Shown: piece after piece, positions 27,346 through 37,231 of the stretch
How positions within the stretch are numbered: position 1 is the stretch's first letter
How the letters are laid out: every line of letters starts with the position of its first letter
Assembly (NCBI RefSeq): GCF_040833975.1
Contig: NZ_CP162130.1
Span: 2,502,001-2,566,000 of the forward strand
Direction: 5' to 3'
DNA length: 64,000 bases
From: Leptospira sp. WS92.C1
GTDB lineage: Bacteria > Spirochaetota > Leptospiria > Leptospirales > Leptospiraceae
Notes under the pieces: generated by a model
Seen by the model: only the letters and a program-made list of their open reading frames with translations
What the model was told of the DNA's origin: nothing
The model's database searches: none
Position numbers and translations under genes: made by a program

Positions 27346-27596
27346 GTTCGGACAAATTTTGAAATTGATGAAGGGGAATCCGGTAAAAATCGAAGAAAAA
27401 GAGACAGAATTCTGAAATTGTGTGAGTTCCTACATTTCCGCGTACGTAGTGTCCGCGACACTTTACTACGAATGCCATTCGGCGGGGGACGTCTCCCCCT
27501 CGCTCCATCCTTTGCAAACTTCCGCTGAAAAAGGGCAAAGGATTCCGCTACCCCCTCTCCGGGCAAATTTTTCGGATTCGATCACCCGGACCCGAC
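27346..27596. other. Intergenic leader region of the flgG operon
   Basis: About 250 bp between flgG and the tandem array. TGTGTGAGTTCCTACA at 27419-27434 is a dispersed-palindrome member. GGGGGACGTCTCCCCC (about 27484-27499) is a 6-bp G/C hairpin. I could not pick a convincing flagellar promoter by eye. No gene. Confidence 0.5.
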
Positions 27597-28509
27597 TTTG
27601 TATGAGATCCTACATTTCAAAAATCACACAGAAGAATTTCGAATTTGTATGAGATCCTACATTTCAAAAATCACACAGAAGAATTTCGAATTTGTATGAG
27701 ATCCTACATTTCAAAAATCACACAGAAGAATTTCGAATTTGTATGAGATCCTACATTTCAAAAATCACACAGAAGAATTTCGAATTTGTATGAGATCCTA
27801 CATTTCAAAAATCACACAGAAGAATTTCGAATTTGTATGAGATCCTACATTTCAAAAATCACACAGAAGAATTTCGAATTTGTATGAGATCCTACATTTC
27901 AAAAATCACACAGAAGAATTTCGAATTTGTATGAGATCCTACATTTCAAAAATCACACAGAAGAATTTCGAATTTGTATGAGATCCTACATTTCAAAAAT
28001 CACACAGAAGAATTTCGAATTTGTATGAGATCCTACATTTCAAAAATCACACAGAAGAATTTCGAATTTGTATGAGATCCTACATTTCAAAAATCACACA
28101 GAAGAATTTCGAATTTGTATGAGATCCTACATTTCAAAAATCACACAGAAGAATTTCGAATTTGTATGAGATCCTACATTTCAAGAATCACAGAGAAGAG
28201 TTTCGACTTTGTATGAGTTCCTACATTTCAAGAATCACAGAGAAGAGTTTCGACTTTGTATGAGATCCTACATTTCAAGAATCACAGAGAAGAGTTTCGA
28301 CTTTGTATGAGATCCTACATTTCAAGAATCACAGAGAAGAGTTTCGACTTTGTATGAGATCCTACATTTCAAGAATCACAGAGAAGAGTTTCGACTTTGT
28401 ATGAGATCCTACATTTCAAAAATCACACAGAAGAGTTTCGATTTTGTATGAGATCCTACATTTCAAAAATCACACAGAAGAGTTTCGATTTTGTATGAGA
28501 TCCTACAGA
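27597..28509. repeat. 47-bp tandem repeat array (about 19.5 units)
   Basis: TATGAG recurs every 47 bp from 27601 to 28494 (20 starts, 19 full units). Three sequence classes occur in blocks: 12 apparently identical units with ATCACACAGAAGAATTTCGAA (27601-28164), five with AAGAATCACAGAGAAGAG and CGACTTT (28165-28399; one has GAGTTCC instead of GAGATCC), and two hybrids with CACACAGAAGAGTTTCGATT (28400-28493). Each unit contains TGTATGAGATCCTACA, a near-palindrome of the dispersed TGTAGGA family. The period is not a multiple of three and no long frame crosses it. It is a minisatellite (VNTR), probably variable between strains by slippage or recombination. It is not a CRISPR because no unique spacers exist. 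Confidence 0.97.
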
Positions 28510-28717
28510 GTTTTTTAGTAAAACTTTCTGAAGAAGAAGGGCCCTCCCAAACCGCAAGGGACACGTAGGGCTTGGTCTCAAACGCGCCTGCAAAAAACAA
28601 AACCGGATTCACGAAAATTCCTACATCGCGTTTTAGACCGAGCGAGACTTCGCGAGCCCGGAGCGGCCCGACCGCGTCAGCGGATGCGGCCAGAGTTGCG
28701 AGAATTCACACGTGTTC
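28510..28717. other. Intergenic region right of the array
   Basis: About 208 bp. AAGGGCCCTCCC near 28538 and a GC-rich segment GCGAGCCCGGAGCGGCCCGACC (split here as GCGAGCCCGGAGCGG then CCCGACC, about 28651-28671) differ in composition from surrounding DNA and recall the GGTCGCTCGG elements at 30.1 kb. TTCCTAC occurs at about 28617 and 28714, degenerate remnants of the array motif. No gene seen. Confidence 0.45.
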
Positions 28718-29869
28718 CTACTTATAATTCCGAAAAACGACACAACGATTTGAATTCGTACCTTTTTCGTTATTCGAAACATTCCAGCAATTTGAAAGTT
28801 TGGTAAATTTTTGATCGTTGATAAAGGTGGTTTCCCATTCCAAACCGGTTTCGGAAGCGGCTTGAATCACGTATTCGTCCAGATTGAAAACGGTTTTCCC
28901 TTTTTTAATATCCCCAACTTCCATCACACAAACACCTCCGGACTTCAAAACCCGAGACAATTCCTCCAAGGTTCCGTGAATAAAATCGGTCCATCCGGAA
29001 AGCGTCGAAAAGATACTCGGCTTTTTGTGATCCGGAAGCTCGATTTCCAAAAACCAATAACGCAACCAGTTGTCCTCTTCATAGTTCACCTTATCCAGAA
29101 AAGGTGGAGACGTTATGACAAGATCGGTGACAGAATCTTCCAAAGATTCCAAATGCAAAGAAGAATGATTTGTATAACGATTTCTTCCGGAAAATTCGTG
29201 ATAAAACGGAGGAAGCGGCGTTTTTAGATCCCGTTTCATCTTCTGTAGGATTCTGGATTTGATTTCCTTGTATTCCGGACGAATTCCCTTTTTCTCGTTA
29301 TTCCGTTTTTGAGCGTTAGGCGGAATGGAGATTTGTGGAAAACTGTATACGGAAAAAAATCCGTCGCTATGACCGTGTAATCTGGAAAGAGCCGTGACCC
29401 CGATATATTGCATCTCCGGAGAATCATCTTGAGATAAAATCTTTTTCAGATTCTTAATTTCATTCAAGGTATCTTTATGATAAAAGGCGAGAAGGTCCTG
29501 ATCTTCTTTTTCCTCTCGAACCTTCTTTTTCAGATCCAATCCCGCGAGAATTTTTTCCATACTTTCCACAGAGGAAACTCTTTGTCTGGATTTGGCCAAA
29601 AACAGAGACATAGGACTGATATCATTGTGAATCGCAGTATGTCCTTCCAGATTGGCTTGGATACAAGTGGTCCCTCTTCCGCCAAACGGGTCCAAAACAA
29701 CCCCCTTATTTCCGGAAAGATATTTATCTAGGAAGAATGCGGGCAGTTCCGGCTTGAACGAGGCGCGATAACTCACGCTATAATGAATGGAATGGGATTG
29801 TCTCTGGCGGGAAGTCCAGAATTCTCCGGTTTGAATTTTTCTTTCTTTTCGTTTGAGTGCTGTCGACAT
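28718..29869 (-). CDS. Orphan DNA methyltransferase (N6-adenine or N4-cytosine type)
   Basis: 383 aa from the ATG at 29869; an upstream start at 29926 adds 19 residues with no support. [13 protein letters not shown] (motif I, about 60-68) near the N-terminus binds SAM, and [17 protein letters not shown] (about 253) is the catalytic SPPF motif of amino-methyltransferases. The order motif I, long middle region, motif IV is alpha-like. The middle region (90-250) may hold the target-recognition domain. No restriction endonuclease lies nearby, so it is probably an orphan or a methyltransferase of an eroded system. Its 3' end faces the tandem array. Recognition sequence unknown. Confidence 0.85.
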   Translation of the reverse strand: MSTALKRKERKIQTGEFWTSRQRQSHSIHYSVSYRASFKPELPAFFLDKYLSGNKGVVLDPFGGRGTTCIQANLEGHTAIHNDISPMSLFLAKSRQRVSSVESMEKILAGLDLKKKVREEKEDQDLLAFYHKDTLNEIKNLKKILSQDDSPEMQYIGVTALSRLHGHSDGFFSVYSFPQISIPPNAQKRNNEKKGIRPEYKEIKSRILQKMKRDLKTPLPPFYHEFSGRNRYTNHSSLHLESLEDSVTDLVITSPPFLDKVNYEEDNWLRYWFLEIELPDHKKPSIFSTLSGWTDFIHGTLEELSRVLKSGGVCVMEVGDIKKGKTVFNLDEYVIQAASETGLEWETTFINDQKFTKLSNCWNVSNNEKGTNSNRCVVFRNYK

Positions 29870-30071
29870 CCGGAAGGCCTCGTATGAAAAGATTTTCGGC
29901 CGTCCTCGGCATTTCCCCCTGAACAAAAAGAAACGATGAATCGGAAATAATACGATTCAAGAGATTACTCTAAATTCCTTGCGCGGTTCCCTTTCTTATA
30001 AAAGTTCTGTTGAGTTGCTGCAGCTTGATCCTTAGAGAAGCGTTCATTGAGTTTTCCCAGGTCGCTCGAGA

Positions 30072-30270
30072 AACTCAACACCTCGCTCCCTGGTGCAACT
30101 CAACGCTACACTCCCTATGGGTCGTGTAGCAGGTCGCTCGGTCGCTTCCGCTGAACTCAACACCTCGCTCCCTGGTGCAACTCAACGCTACACTCCCTAT
30201 GGGTCGTGTAGCGGGTCGCTCGGTCGCTTCCGCTGAACTCAACACCTCGCTCCCTACGGGTCGCTCGGTG
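30072..30270. repeat. 82-bp direct repeat, about 2.4 copies
   Basis: AACTCAACACCTCGCTCCCT recurs at 30072, 30154 and 30236, a period of exactly 82 bp. Units include CTACACTCCCTATGGGTCG and GGTCGCTCGGTCGCTTCCGC; the first two full units differ at one base (GTAGCAGG versus GTAGCGGG) and the third is truncated, with CCCTACGGGTCGCTCGGTGGG. The repeat is richer in G+C than neighbouring coding DNA. A related GACCCATAGGG element sits at 10817. It lies in the 518-bp gap between the divergent DNA methyltransferase and the gene at 30388; no gene is visible in this gap. Confidence 0.9.
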
Positions 30271-30387
30271 GGCTTTGGGACGCGCTGTAAAATGAATAAA
30301 AATCTGTCCGATTTGATTTGTCATTTCGAACGGAGAATTTTGGATGGATGATGGAGCTAAGAATATTCTCTTTTCTTAATTTACCGG

Positions 30388-30906
30388 ATGAATACAACCA
30401 ATTTGCAAATTCCTTCGTTGGAAACCTTAGATCTCGAGTTTGAAAAAGAAGTCTTTTGGAACCGATTTTTTGAAAGAGCCGGTTTAATCTTGGGATATGG
30501 GGCCTATTTAGTTTGTTTTATCATCGTTTTTGGTTTGAAATGGGAATCGGTCAAATACGCGTCCCTTTTTTATCTGGGTTTATTCACCCGACTTTCCAGT
30601 CTTCTCATCGGAAAATTTTACGAAATCCCGCTCGTGTTTCGAAATCTTTTTTCTCACGAACCGGGATTAGTCGCTGTGAGCAAAGAATATCTCAAAGTAT
30701 ATCGGGAAAAGTGTTATAAACGTCTGGCTTCGAGATTGTACGGAATGAACGATTCCTCCGAGCTCTACAACGCCACCGAGGAAGAATTGACTTCTATTTT
30801 GAAACCGAAGATGGAACGACCTTGGAAAAAAGCGGGCCAATACTACTTCTTCTTTTTTTACATTCCGGTTTCTATAATTTTGATTTGTATCTCTCTCTTT
30901 TACTGA
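30388..30906 (+). CDS. Hypothetical membrane protein
   Basis: 172 aa, not recognised. Hydrophobic segments lie at about 30-50 ([19 protein letters not shown]), 55-75 and 150-172 ([21 protein letters not shown] at the very C-terminus), suggesting three membrane helices. The middle (about 90-145) is charged and probably cytoplasmic. The next gene, a lipoprotein, starts 14 bp after its stop, so the two are likely co-transcribed and may work together at the envelope. Confidence 0.7.
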   Translation: MNTTNLQIPSLETLDLEFEKEVFWNRFFERAGLILGYGAYLVCFIIVFGLKWESVKYASLFYLGLFTRLSSLLIGKFYEIPLVFRNLFSHEPGLVAVSKEYLKVYREKCYKRLASRLYGMNDSSELYNATEEELTSILKPKMERPWKKAGQYYFFFFYIPVSIILICISLFY

Positions 30907-30920
30907 TTTACTCGGATCCA

Positions 30921-31784
30921 GTGAAAAATTTTGTTTTTATCCTTTGTCTTACTTTTACTCTCACGCTTTGTAAAAGCGATTCATATCATTCCTCTTTGCC
31001 GCCGATGCCTTTTTCCGAAAAGAGTCTCAAGGAAGAAGGGCGTTTTGTCTGTGCGATCTTAGTCAACCTCACTACACGAACCAAAGTCTATTTTCATAAG
31101 GAAGAATGTTTGCACAAAACACCTCCCGCTTCTCTATATCATTCCATTCTCACTTTGATCGCTTTGGAGAACGGATATCTAAAAGAAGATCAGTCTCTTT
31201 TTTATTGGGACAAAACAAGACATCCGTATATTCGATGGCAAAAAGATCAGAATCTAAAATCCGCTCTCGAATATTCGGTCCATTGGTATTTTACAAAACT
31301 CTGGAAGGATATCGGACCCGAAAAGGGAAAACAATTCTTAGAACGCCTGAACGATTTTTCAAGTCCTGTTCCTTTTAGCAAAAGTTCGTTTTGGTTGGAC
31401 GGTTCTTTTGTAGTTTCTCCTTCCGAGTTTGCGGATTTTTTAATTCGACTTCAAGATCCATCTCCTCCCTTTCACAAAAAGACGATTCAAATCGTAAGCA
31501 GACTTTTAAAACGTTCCCCCGGTACACTTTCCAACGCAAGCGGAAGCCATGATCTTCCCGGGGATTGGAGCGGGTCGGAAAATTACAGCTCCGATTCTGC
31601 GTTCTACTACAATCAAGACGAAGCGAATTCCTGGTTTTGGACTTCTTTTCAAAAAGCGGAAGTATCCTGGCTTTTGCTGACACGAATTCGAATGAAGGGA
31701 CATCCGGCCCTTCCCTTAGATGCCGCCAAACTCGGAGCACAAATTCTTCAAGACGAATTTGTTCTTCCTCATTCGCAATTTTGA
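30921..31784 (+). CDS. Lipoprotein with class D beta-lactamase/transpeptidase-like fold, catalytic lysines lost
   Basis: 287 aa from GTG at 30921; the open frame extends to 30822 inside the previous gene, but only the GTG start gives a lipoprotein leader, [17 protein letters not shown], with Cys17 in a lipobox. Class D landmarks appear in order: [18 protein letters not shown] (Ser71 at the nucleophile position), [29 protein letters not shown] (Ser119 of the SxV motif), IG, and [19 protein letters not shown]. However, Ser-x-x-Lys is SLYH, so the carboxylated lysine is His74, and the Lys-Thr-Gly motif is replaced by about ASG (206-208). It is therefore unlikely to hydrolyse beta-lactams. It could bind peptidoglycan, sense ligands as BlaR-type domains do, or be decaying. 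Confidence 0.7.
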   Translation: MKNFVFILCLTFTLTLCKSDSYHSSLPPMPFSEKSLKEEGRFVCAILVNLTTRTKVYFHKEECLHKTPPASLYHSILTLIALENGYLKEDQSLFYWDKTRHPYIRWQKDQNLKSALEYSVHWYFTKLWKDIGPEKGKQFLERLNDFSSPVPFSKSSFWLDGSFVVSPSEFADFLIRLQDPSPPFHKKTIQIVSRLLKRSPGTLSNASGSHDLPGDWSGSENYSSDSAFYYNQDEANSWFWTSFQKAEVSWLLLTRIRMKGHPALPLDAAKLGAQILQDEFVLPHSQF

Positions 31785-32172
31785 TTCTCAATTTTGTTAA
31801 GCGAATTTAGAAAAAACGTGATTCTTGTATCTGATCGATTTTGATCCGAATCGCAAATTTTGTTTTTCTTAAAAAGAATCCCGGTATCAAAATAGACTTC
31901 GATCCTTTTGTTCCGACAAGACTTTTCTTTAAAAAAAGCTTGATCCGGACTTCAAGTCCGTCCTCAAGTAAAATCAGGTTGATTTTATTTTTTGCGAACG
32001 TAAAAACCGAACAATTTTTTTTTTACAAAATACGCTTTCTTCATTCTTTCGAAAAAGAGATTCTTGAAATCTATTTCCAAAGGAATCTCGCGGTTCAACT
32101 GAAAGTCTCAAAAATCTGAATGACGAATCTTGAAATCGGAAAGAAACTGCTCCCAGAAGAGTATTTCTAAAA
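31785..32172. other. Intergenic region with GGACTT dyad
   Basis: 388 bp. CGGACTTCAAGTCCG at 31946-31960 is a perfect dyad around one base, the same element as at 2117-2131 with the centre inverted. The rest is AT-rich with no gene recognised; a 92-codon frame at 31841 has no support. Confidence 0.55.
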
Positions 32173-34398
32173 ATGAAAAAAATATCGTTATTTTATATAT
32201 TCCTAATTTTCTTATTTGTGCTTTTCTTGGGATTCATTCTCCAATCGGGTCAAACCCTTGAATCCGAAAAGGAAAATCAAACCGCTTCTCAAACCTTGCC
32301 CGTCAACTCCGCGGACTCCAAAAAAGCATCCGTAAAAGTAAACGCAGAACGTCCTGATTTTTTAGACCTTCCAGCGATGGGAAAGATTTTCTCGGGACAT
32401 CTCAAACAACCGCTTTCCAGATTGTTATTGCAATTGATCGTCATTATGTTAGCCGCTCGTTTTTTCGGAAAGTTGGCCACATGGGTCGGCCAACCCGTCG
32501 TAATCGGAGAAATTCTTGCGGGAATTCTTCTCGGACCTTCTCTTCTCGGCATTTTATTTCCGGAAGGATTTTCACTTTTGTTTCCGAAAGAATCCCTTTC
32601 CACTCTCCAAATCCTAAGTCAGCTCGGACTTTTGCTTTTTATGTTTGTGATCGGAATGGAGCTCGATCTTAAAATTTTAAAAAACCAAGCGGAATCAGCG
32701 GTGGTAATTTCCCATTCCAGCATTATGTTTCCGTTTCTTTTAGGAGCGGGGCTGGCGTATTTTTTGTATGTTCCTCTTGCTCCAGCCGGAGTAGACTTTG
32801 CCGCCTTTTGTCTTTTTATGGGAATCGGAATGAGTATCACGGCCTTTCCGGTTCTTGCAAGAATCATCTTGGAAAGAGGTTGGACAAAAACTACGTTAGG
32901 CAGCCTTGCGCTTACGGCGGCAGCCGCGGACGATGTGACGGCGTGGTGTATTTTAGCGATCGTGGTTACGATCGTAAATGCGGGCTCCTTTTCTTCGGGG
33001 ATTCTAACGATCCTTATGTCCATAACTTATATGCTTGTAATGTGGAAAGGAATTCTACCCCTCATGAGACGGGCTGGAAATTTATACACAACAAAGGAAT
33101 CGATGACAAAGACAATCTCCGCATTTTTCTTTTTGTTTATCTTCCTATCGTCTTGGATTACGGAAATCATCGGAATCCACGCGCTGTTTGGGGCATTTCT
33201 GGCGGGTGTGGTTATGCCGGACAAAAAGGAACTGAGAACCAATCTTGTGGATAAGATTGAGGATTTCAGTCTTACGGTCCTACTCCCTCTATTCTTCGCA
33301 TTTACCGGTTTGAGAACCAAGTTCGGTCTTTTGTCAAGTTCCGGGCTTTGGCCAGTGTTTTTTATTATCTTGTTTGTGGCCATTCTTGGAAAATTAGGCG
33401 GAAGCGCAGTCGCCGCGAAAATTTCCGGAAAAAATTGGAAGGATTCCCTTTCGGTCGGAATCCTCATGAATACCCGCGGATTGATGGAGTTGATCGTCCT
33501 TAACATCGGATATGATTTGGGAATCTTATCCGAGGAAATTTTTTCGATGATGGTTTTGATGGCGTTGACGACAACGATCATGACCGGGCCGGGTTTGAAA
33601 TTGGTGGAATGGTTTTTCTCCCAAGAAAAGTCCGTTACAAGCAAAAAAACGGAAACGGATATTATCATATCTTTTGCGCAACATACCAGAGGTTTGGAAC
33701 TATTAAAAATTGCTTATGGACTTTTTCCGGAAAAGAAAAAGGAAAGGGAGGTTACTGCCGTACACCTTTCGCCAGACTCCAATATATCGGAAACCCACGC
33801 AGAAAAATACGAATCTTCCAGTTTTACTCCCTTAAAAGAACTTTCCAAGGAGTTAAATATCCGCCTAAATACGATCTATAAAACCTCCACCAATATCACC
33901 AAGGATATCATTCGGATCATCGGAGACGGAAATTATAAACTGCTTTTGATCGGAGCGGCTCGTTCTTTTTTTTCGGATGATATTCTGAGCGGAAAGATTC
34001 GAACCATCCTCAGTGAAACGAATTGTAACGCCGGCATTTTATTTTCATCCCATCTCGAAGATGTAAAAAACATTCAGATCCTTTTTGGTGGAGAAAAGGA
34101 TCTGAACCTGCTTCAGATTGCGAGAAGACTCGCAGGAAATTATAACTCAAAACTTTCCCTCGTAAGTCTAAACGGCTCGGTCGATTTGCTTCCTTTAAAA
34201 ATCAAACAGGCCCTCAAAAAAGAAAAAATAAAACCTCTTCCATTCGGAAGTAATGCTTCGGAATGGAAACAATTTGATCTGATCCTATGCGATCTGGATT
34301 TTTGGGAAAACAACCCCGAATTCAGGGTTAAAGAATTGCCCAAGGGAGGAGGTCTTCTTCTGATTCGCTCTGTGGACGACTTTTTTTTGGAAGGCTGA
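32173..34398 (+). CDS. CPA2-family cation:proton antiporter with C-terminal cytoplasmic domain
   Basis: 741 aa inner membrane transporter. After a first helix (8-25) and a linker, about 12 helices span 80-480. [27 protein letters not shown] is the family entry signature. [18 protein letters not shown] and [19 protein letters not shown] include the Asp-Asp pair used for ion and proton exchange. [12 protein letters not shown] and [19 protein letters not shown] follow. The C-terminal 240 residues contain two universal-stress-protein-like segments ([59 protein letters not shown]). Probably a Na+(K+)/H+ antiporter for pH or ion balance, regulated by nucleotide or redox binding to the tail. Confidence 0.9.
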   Translation: MKKISLFYIFLIFLFVLFLGFILQSGQTLESEKENQTASQTLPVNSADSKKASVKVNAERPDFLDLPAMGKIFSGHLKQPLSRLLLQLIVIMLAARFFGKLATWVGQPVVIGEILAGILLGPSLLGILFPEGFSLLFPKESLSTLQILSQLGLLLFMFVIGMELDLKILKNQAESAVVISHSSIMFPFLLGAGLAYFLYVPLAPAGVDFAAFCLFMGIGMSITAFPVLARIILERGWTKTTLGSLALTAAAADDVTAWCILAIVVTIVNAGSFSSGILTILMSITYMLVMWKGILPLMRRAGNLYTTKESMTKTISAFFFLFIFLSSWITEIIGIHALFGAFLAGVVMPDKKELRTNLVDKIEDFSLTVLLPLFFAFTGLRTKFGLLSSSGLWPVFFIILFVAILGKLGGSAVAAKISGKNWKDSLSVGILMNTRGLMELIVLNIGYDLGILSEEIFSMMVLMALTTTIMTGPGLKLVEWFFSQEKSVTSKKTETDIIISFAQHTRGLELLKIAYGLFPEKKKEREVTAVHLSPDSNISETHAEKYESSSFTPLKELSKELNIRLNTIYKTSTNITKDIIRIIGDGNYKLLLIGAARSFFSDDILSGKIRTILSETNCNAGILFSSHLEDVKNIQILFGGEKDLNLLQIARRLAGNYNSKLSLVSLNGSVDLLPLKIKQALKKEKIKPLPFGSNASEWKQFDLILCDLDFWENNPEFRVKELPKGGGLLLIRSVDDFFLEG

Positions 34399-34519
34399 CG
34401 GGGAAAATAGTCCCGTTCAAAATCGATCGCAAAATCGAAATTCTTTTTGAAAATGATTTTACATTCTTTCCTTTTGAATCAAAATCTACGATCTTCCCGA
34501 TTCTGGAGAAAGATCTTGA

Positions 34520-37198
34520 ATGAATCTTAGAAGAAAAATCACTCTATATCTTTCCTGTGCTGTTTTGATCGCATTCGTTTTGATCACAATCGCACAAATG
34601 ATTCTTACATATTCGGAATTTAAAAAAGACGAAAAAAAAATCGTCCTCATCGAAGCTCTCAAAATTCAAAGGGAAGTCGAATCCACTTTCGGAAGACCTT
34701 TTGATCGTTTGATCGGAATCAGAGAAGTGGTTCAAACATCCAGACAAACCCGCCCCGAGATCCTAAGTCTTTTAAAAAAAGTCGCTTCGGAGACGGAGAT
34801 CGTATTCGGAGCTTGGACCACATTTGAACCGAATGCTTTTGATGGAGTAGATTTTAAATTTAAAAACACCGAGGGACATGACGAAACCGGAAGACTGATC
34901 TACTATGTGAATAAATCGAAATCATCCAAACAATCAGTCGTAAATAAGTATTTCAATTATGAAACCGAAACATCGGAAAATGATTTTTACCAGACTCTTA
35001 AAAAAACAAAAAAGGATTTTGTTAGCAGTCCTTATGCATACTTTGCGAAGGATTATAGAATTTGGATCGTTTCCTTAGTGACACCGGTGATTCGAAACGG
35101 AAATTTCGTGGGAGTTTTCGGAATCGATTTTACGATGAAAGATATTTCGGAGAAAATGAAGTCATTCAAAACGCTCCAAGGAAAAGGTTATGCAAGAATC
35201 CTATTTCCAAATGCCACCTCACTGCCTCCGCCTTCTGGAATTGAGCCGGAGATTCCGAGTCTTGCCTTTTTGCAAAATGAAATCGAAGAAATAGCCACTT
35301 TTAACGAGGAAAATTATTATAGGGCAATTCTGCCTATGCAACTTTCGGAATCGGGAACCAAATTTTTTATTGAAGTAGGCATCCCTCACTCCATCTTTTA
35401 TGAGGAGCTTTTAGAGCTGATTTTAAAAAACATGATTCTTACGTTTTTGTTTTCCCTGATCGCTTTGGGAATTTTAAATTACGCATTAAAAAAATGGTTT
35501 TTAAACGGACTTGCTCTTGCGGAAGCTTTTTCAAAGGAAATCGAAAAAGGAAATCTAAATACTCCGATCCCTCCTACGGAAGAAAACGAACTCGGCACTC
35601 TTGTCCATTCCCTGGATTCGATGCGAAAAAGTTTAAAGAACGTTTTAGCAGAACTACAGTTTTCAAATGCGATTATCACTAAAAGCAATCAAAAATTGAG
35701 AATGGCTCTTTTAGGAGCCGGGATGGCCACTTGGGAAGTGGACTTAAAAGCCGGAACTCTCTATTTTCCTGAAGGGGAAATTTCATCACTTTCCGTGGAC
35801 GAATCGAGAAAGTTAAAGATAAAACAATTCTTAAAACGATTTCACCGAACACAAAGACTCGAGATGATTCGTTATATTCAAAATTTTCTCTACGGGGATT
35901 CGACCGAAATCGAAGTACTTTTTCCGAACATTTTACCGGAAGGTGTACGATGGTTTAGAGCGAGAGGAGGTTGGGGAATATCCGAGCAAGATCCGGAGGA
36001 AAAACTCGAAGGAATCTTATCCGGAATCGTTTTCGACGTCACCGATTGGAGACAAGCAGAGGACCTTAGAAAAGCAAACGGCGAGATCTTAATCCGGACA
36101 AGAATTATTGAAATTCAAAAAAAAGAATTAGAAGACGCTCTTCATGAATTGAAAAGCGCTCAGAACAAATTAATCGCCTCTGAAAAATGGGCAAGTCTCG
36201 GACAACTTGTGACTAGTATAGCCCACGAAATCAACAATCCGTTAGGTGCAATCAAGGCGGGTTTGCAAACGATAGAAGCCGTTTCTCAATCCTTTCAAAA
36301 CAGAATTTTTCAGGTATCGGTCACAATTCCTCGTTTAAACGAAGAGGATAGAAACTCTTTTTTTGAAATTTATGCGATAGCCATGGATTCGAAAGAACCT
36401 CCTCTGGGTTTTAAGATGAGACAACGCGCAAAATCTTTGGAAAATATATTAAATTCCTATCATGTAATTCATCCTGAAAGAATCTCCGTTTTTCTTACCG
36501 AATTGGGACTTCAGGACGCGGATGGAAGATGGGTCTCGTTCCTAAATCATCCAGATGTCTTCGAACTACTGAGTTTTATCGACTCCACCCTTTCTTTTTT
36601 AAGAAACATCAACATAATCCGCCTTGCGGTCGAAAAAACAAGAAAGACGGTATTTGCGCTCAGCTCTTATTCGTCGCTTTCTTCAGACAGATCCCCAAAA
36701 CCGATTCGAATCGACGATTCCATTCAAAAAATCTTAATCAGCAATCTTCAACACTCGCTGAGAGACACAAAAATTCATCTGGATCTTTCTTCTTTACCAA
36801 AAATCGAATGTGATCTAGAAGAAATCACACAAGTTTGGACTCATCTAATTTTAAATGCAGCTCAAGCGACTCAAGGAACCGGTAACATAAAAATTTTCGG
36901 CTCCCCGTTATTAGATCAAAAAAAAGTTCAGATCTTTATTCAGGACGACGGCCCGGGAATTCCGAAAGAACTTCGATCCAAAATCTTCGATCCTTTTTTT
37001 TCCACAAAAGAACAAGGAGAAGGTATCGGTCTCGGTTTGGATATTTGCAGAAGGATCATCGAAAAATACAACGGGACAATCGAACTCGTTTCTTCGACCG
37101 TAGGCGCGTGTTTTAAAGTCGAATTTCCAATTTCTTCTTTGGCGGAAAATAGGGATTCTCTGGAAACATTGAATTCTCCCCTACTCGAAGAAACTTGA
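34520..37198 (+). CDS. Membrane sensor histidine kinase (Cache sensor, HAMP, PAS-like, HisKA/HATPase)
   Basis: 892 aa. Helix 1 (8-30) and helix 2 (about 300-322) enclose a periplasmic dCache-type sensor (TEIVFGAWTTFEPNAFDG, PVIRNGNFVGVFGIDFTM). A HAMP-like linker (AEAFSKEIEKGNLNTPIPPTEENELGTL) and a PAS-like segment (GAGMATWEVDLKAG... GVRWFRARGGW) follow. Phospho-acceptor His569 is in SIAHEINNPLGAI; ATP motifs are LILNAAQAT (about 779), DDGPGIPKELRSKIFDPFFS and GIGLGLDICRRIIEKYNG. About 200 residues lie between the H and N boxes, nearly double the usual spacing. No response regulator is adjacent. Confidence 0.9.
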   Translation: MNLRRKITLYLSCAVLIAFVLITIAQMILTYSEFKKDEKKIVLIEALKIQREVESTFGRPFDRLIGIREVVQTSRQTRPEILSLLKKVASETEIVFGAWTTFEPNAFDGVDFKFKNTEGHDETGRLIYYVNKSKSSKQSVVNKYFNYETETSENDFYQTLKKTKKDFVSSPYAYFAKDYRIWIVSLVTPVIRNGNFVGVFGIDFTMKDISEKMKSFKTLQGKGYARILFPNATSLPPPSGIEPEIPSLAFLQNEIEEIATFNEENYYRAILPMQLSESGTKFFIEVGIPHSIFYEELLELILKNMILTFLFSLIALGILNYALKKWFLNGLALAEAFSKEIEKGNLNTPIPPTEENELGTLVHSLDSMRKSLKNVLAELQFSNAIITKSNQKLRMALLGAGMATWEVDLKAGTLYFPEGEISSLSVDESRKLKIKQFLKRFHRTQRLEMIRYIQNFLYGDSTEIEVLFPNILPEGVRWFRARGGWGISEQDPEEKLEGILSGIVFDVTDWRQAEDLRKANGEILIRTRIIEIQKKELEDALHELKSAQNKLIASEKWASLGQLVTSIAHEINNPLGAIKAGLQTIEAVSQSFQNRIFQVSVTIPRLNEEDRNSFFEIYAIAMDSKEPPLGFKMRQRAKSLENILNSYHVIHPERISVFLTELGLQDADGRWVSFLNHPDVFELLSFIDSTLSFLRNINIIRLAVEKTRKTVFALSSYSSLSSDRSPKPIRIDDSIQKILISNLQHSLRDTKIHLDLSSLPKIECDLEEITQVWTHLILNAAQATQGTGNIKIFGSPLLDQKKVQIFIQDDGPGIPKELRSKIFDPFFSTKEQGEGIGLGLDICRRIIEKYNGTIELVSSTVGACFKVEFPISSLAENRDSLETLNSPLLEET

Positions 37199-37231
37199 GT
37201 TTGATCAACGTATCCGAGTTCTCTATAAAGA

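Noticed and set aside
27597..28509. CRISPR array
   Set aside because: Regular spacing suggests one, but the whole 47-bp unit is repeated with no unique spacers, and no cas genes are in the window.
30822..30920. N-terminal extension of the beta-lactamase-like lipoprotein
   Set aside because: It is the out-of-frame end of the preceding membrane protein gene; the GTG at 30921 gives a proper lipoprotein signal peptide.
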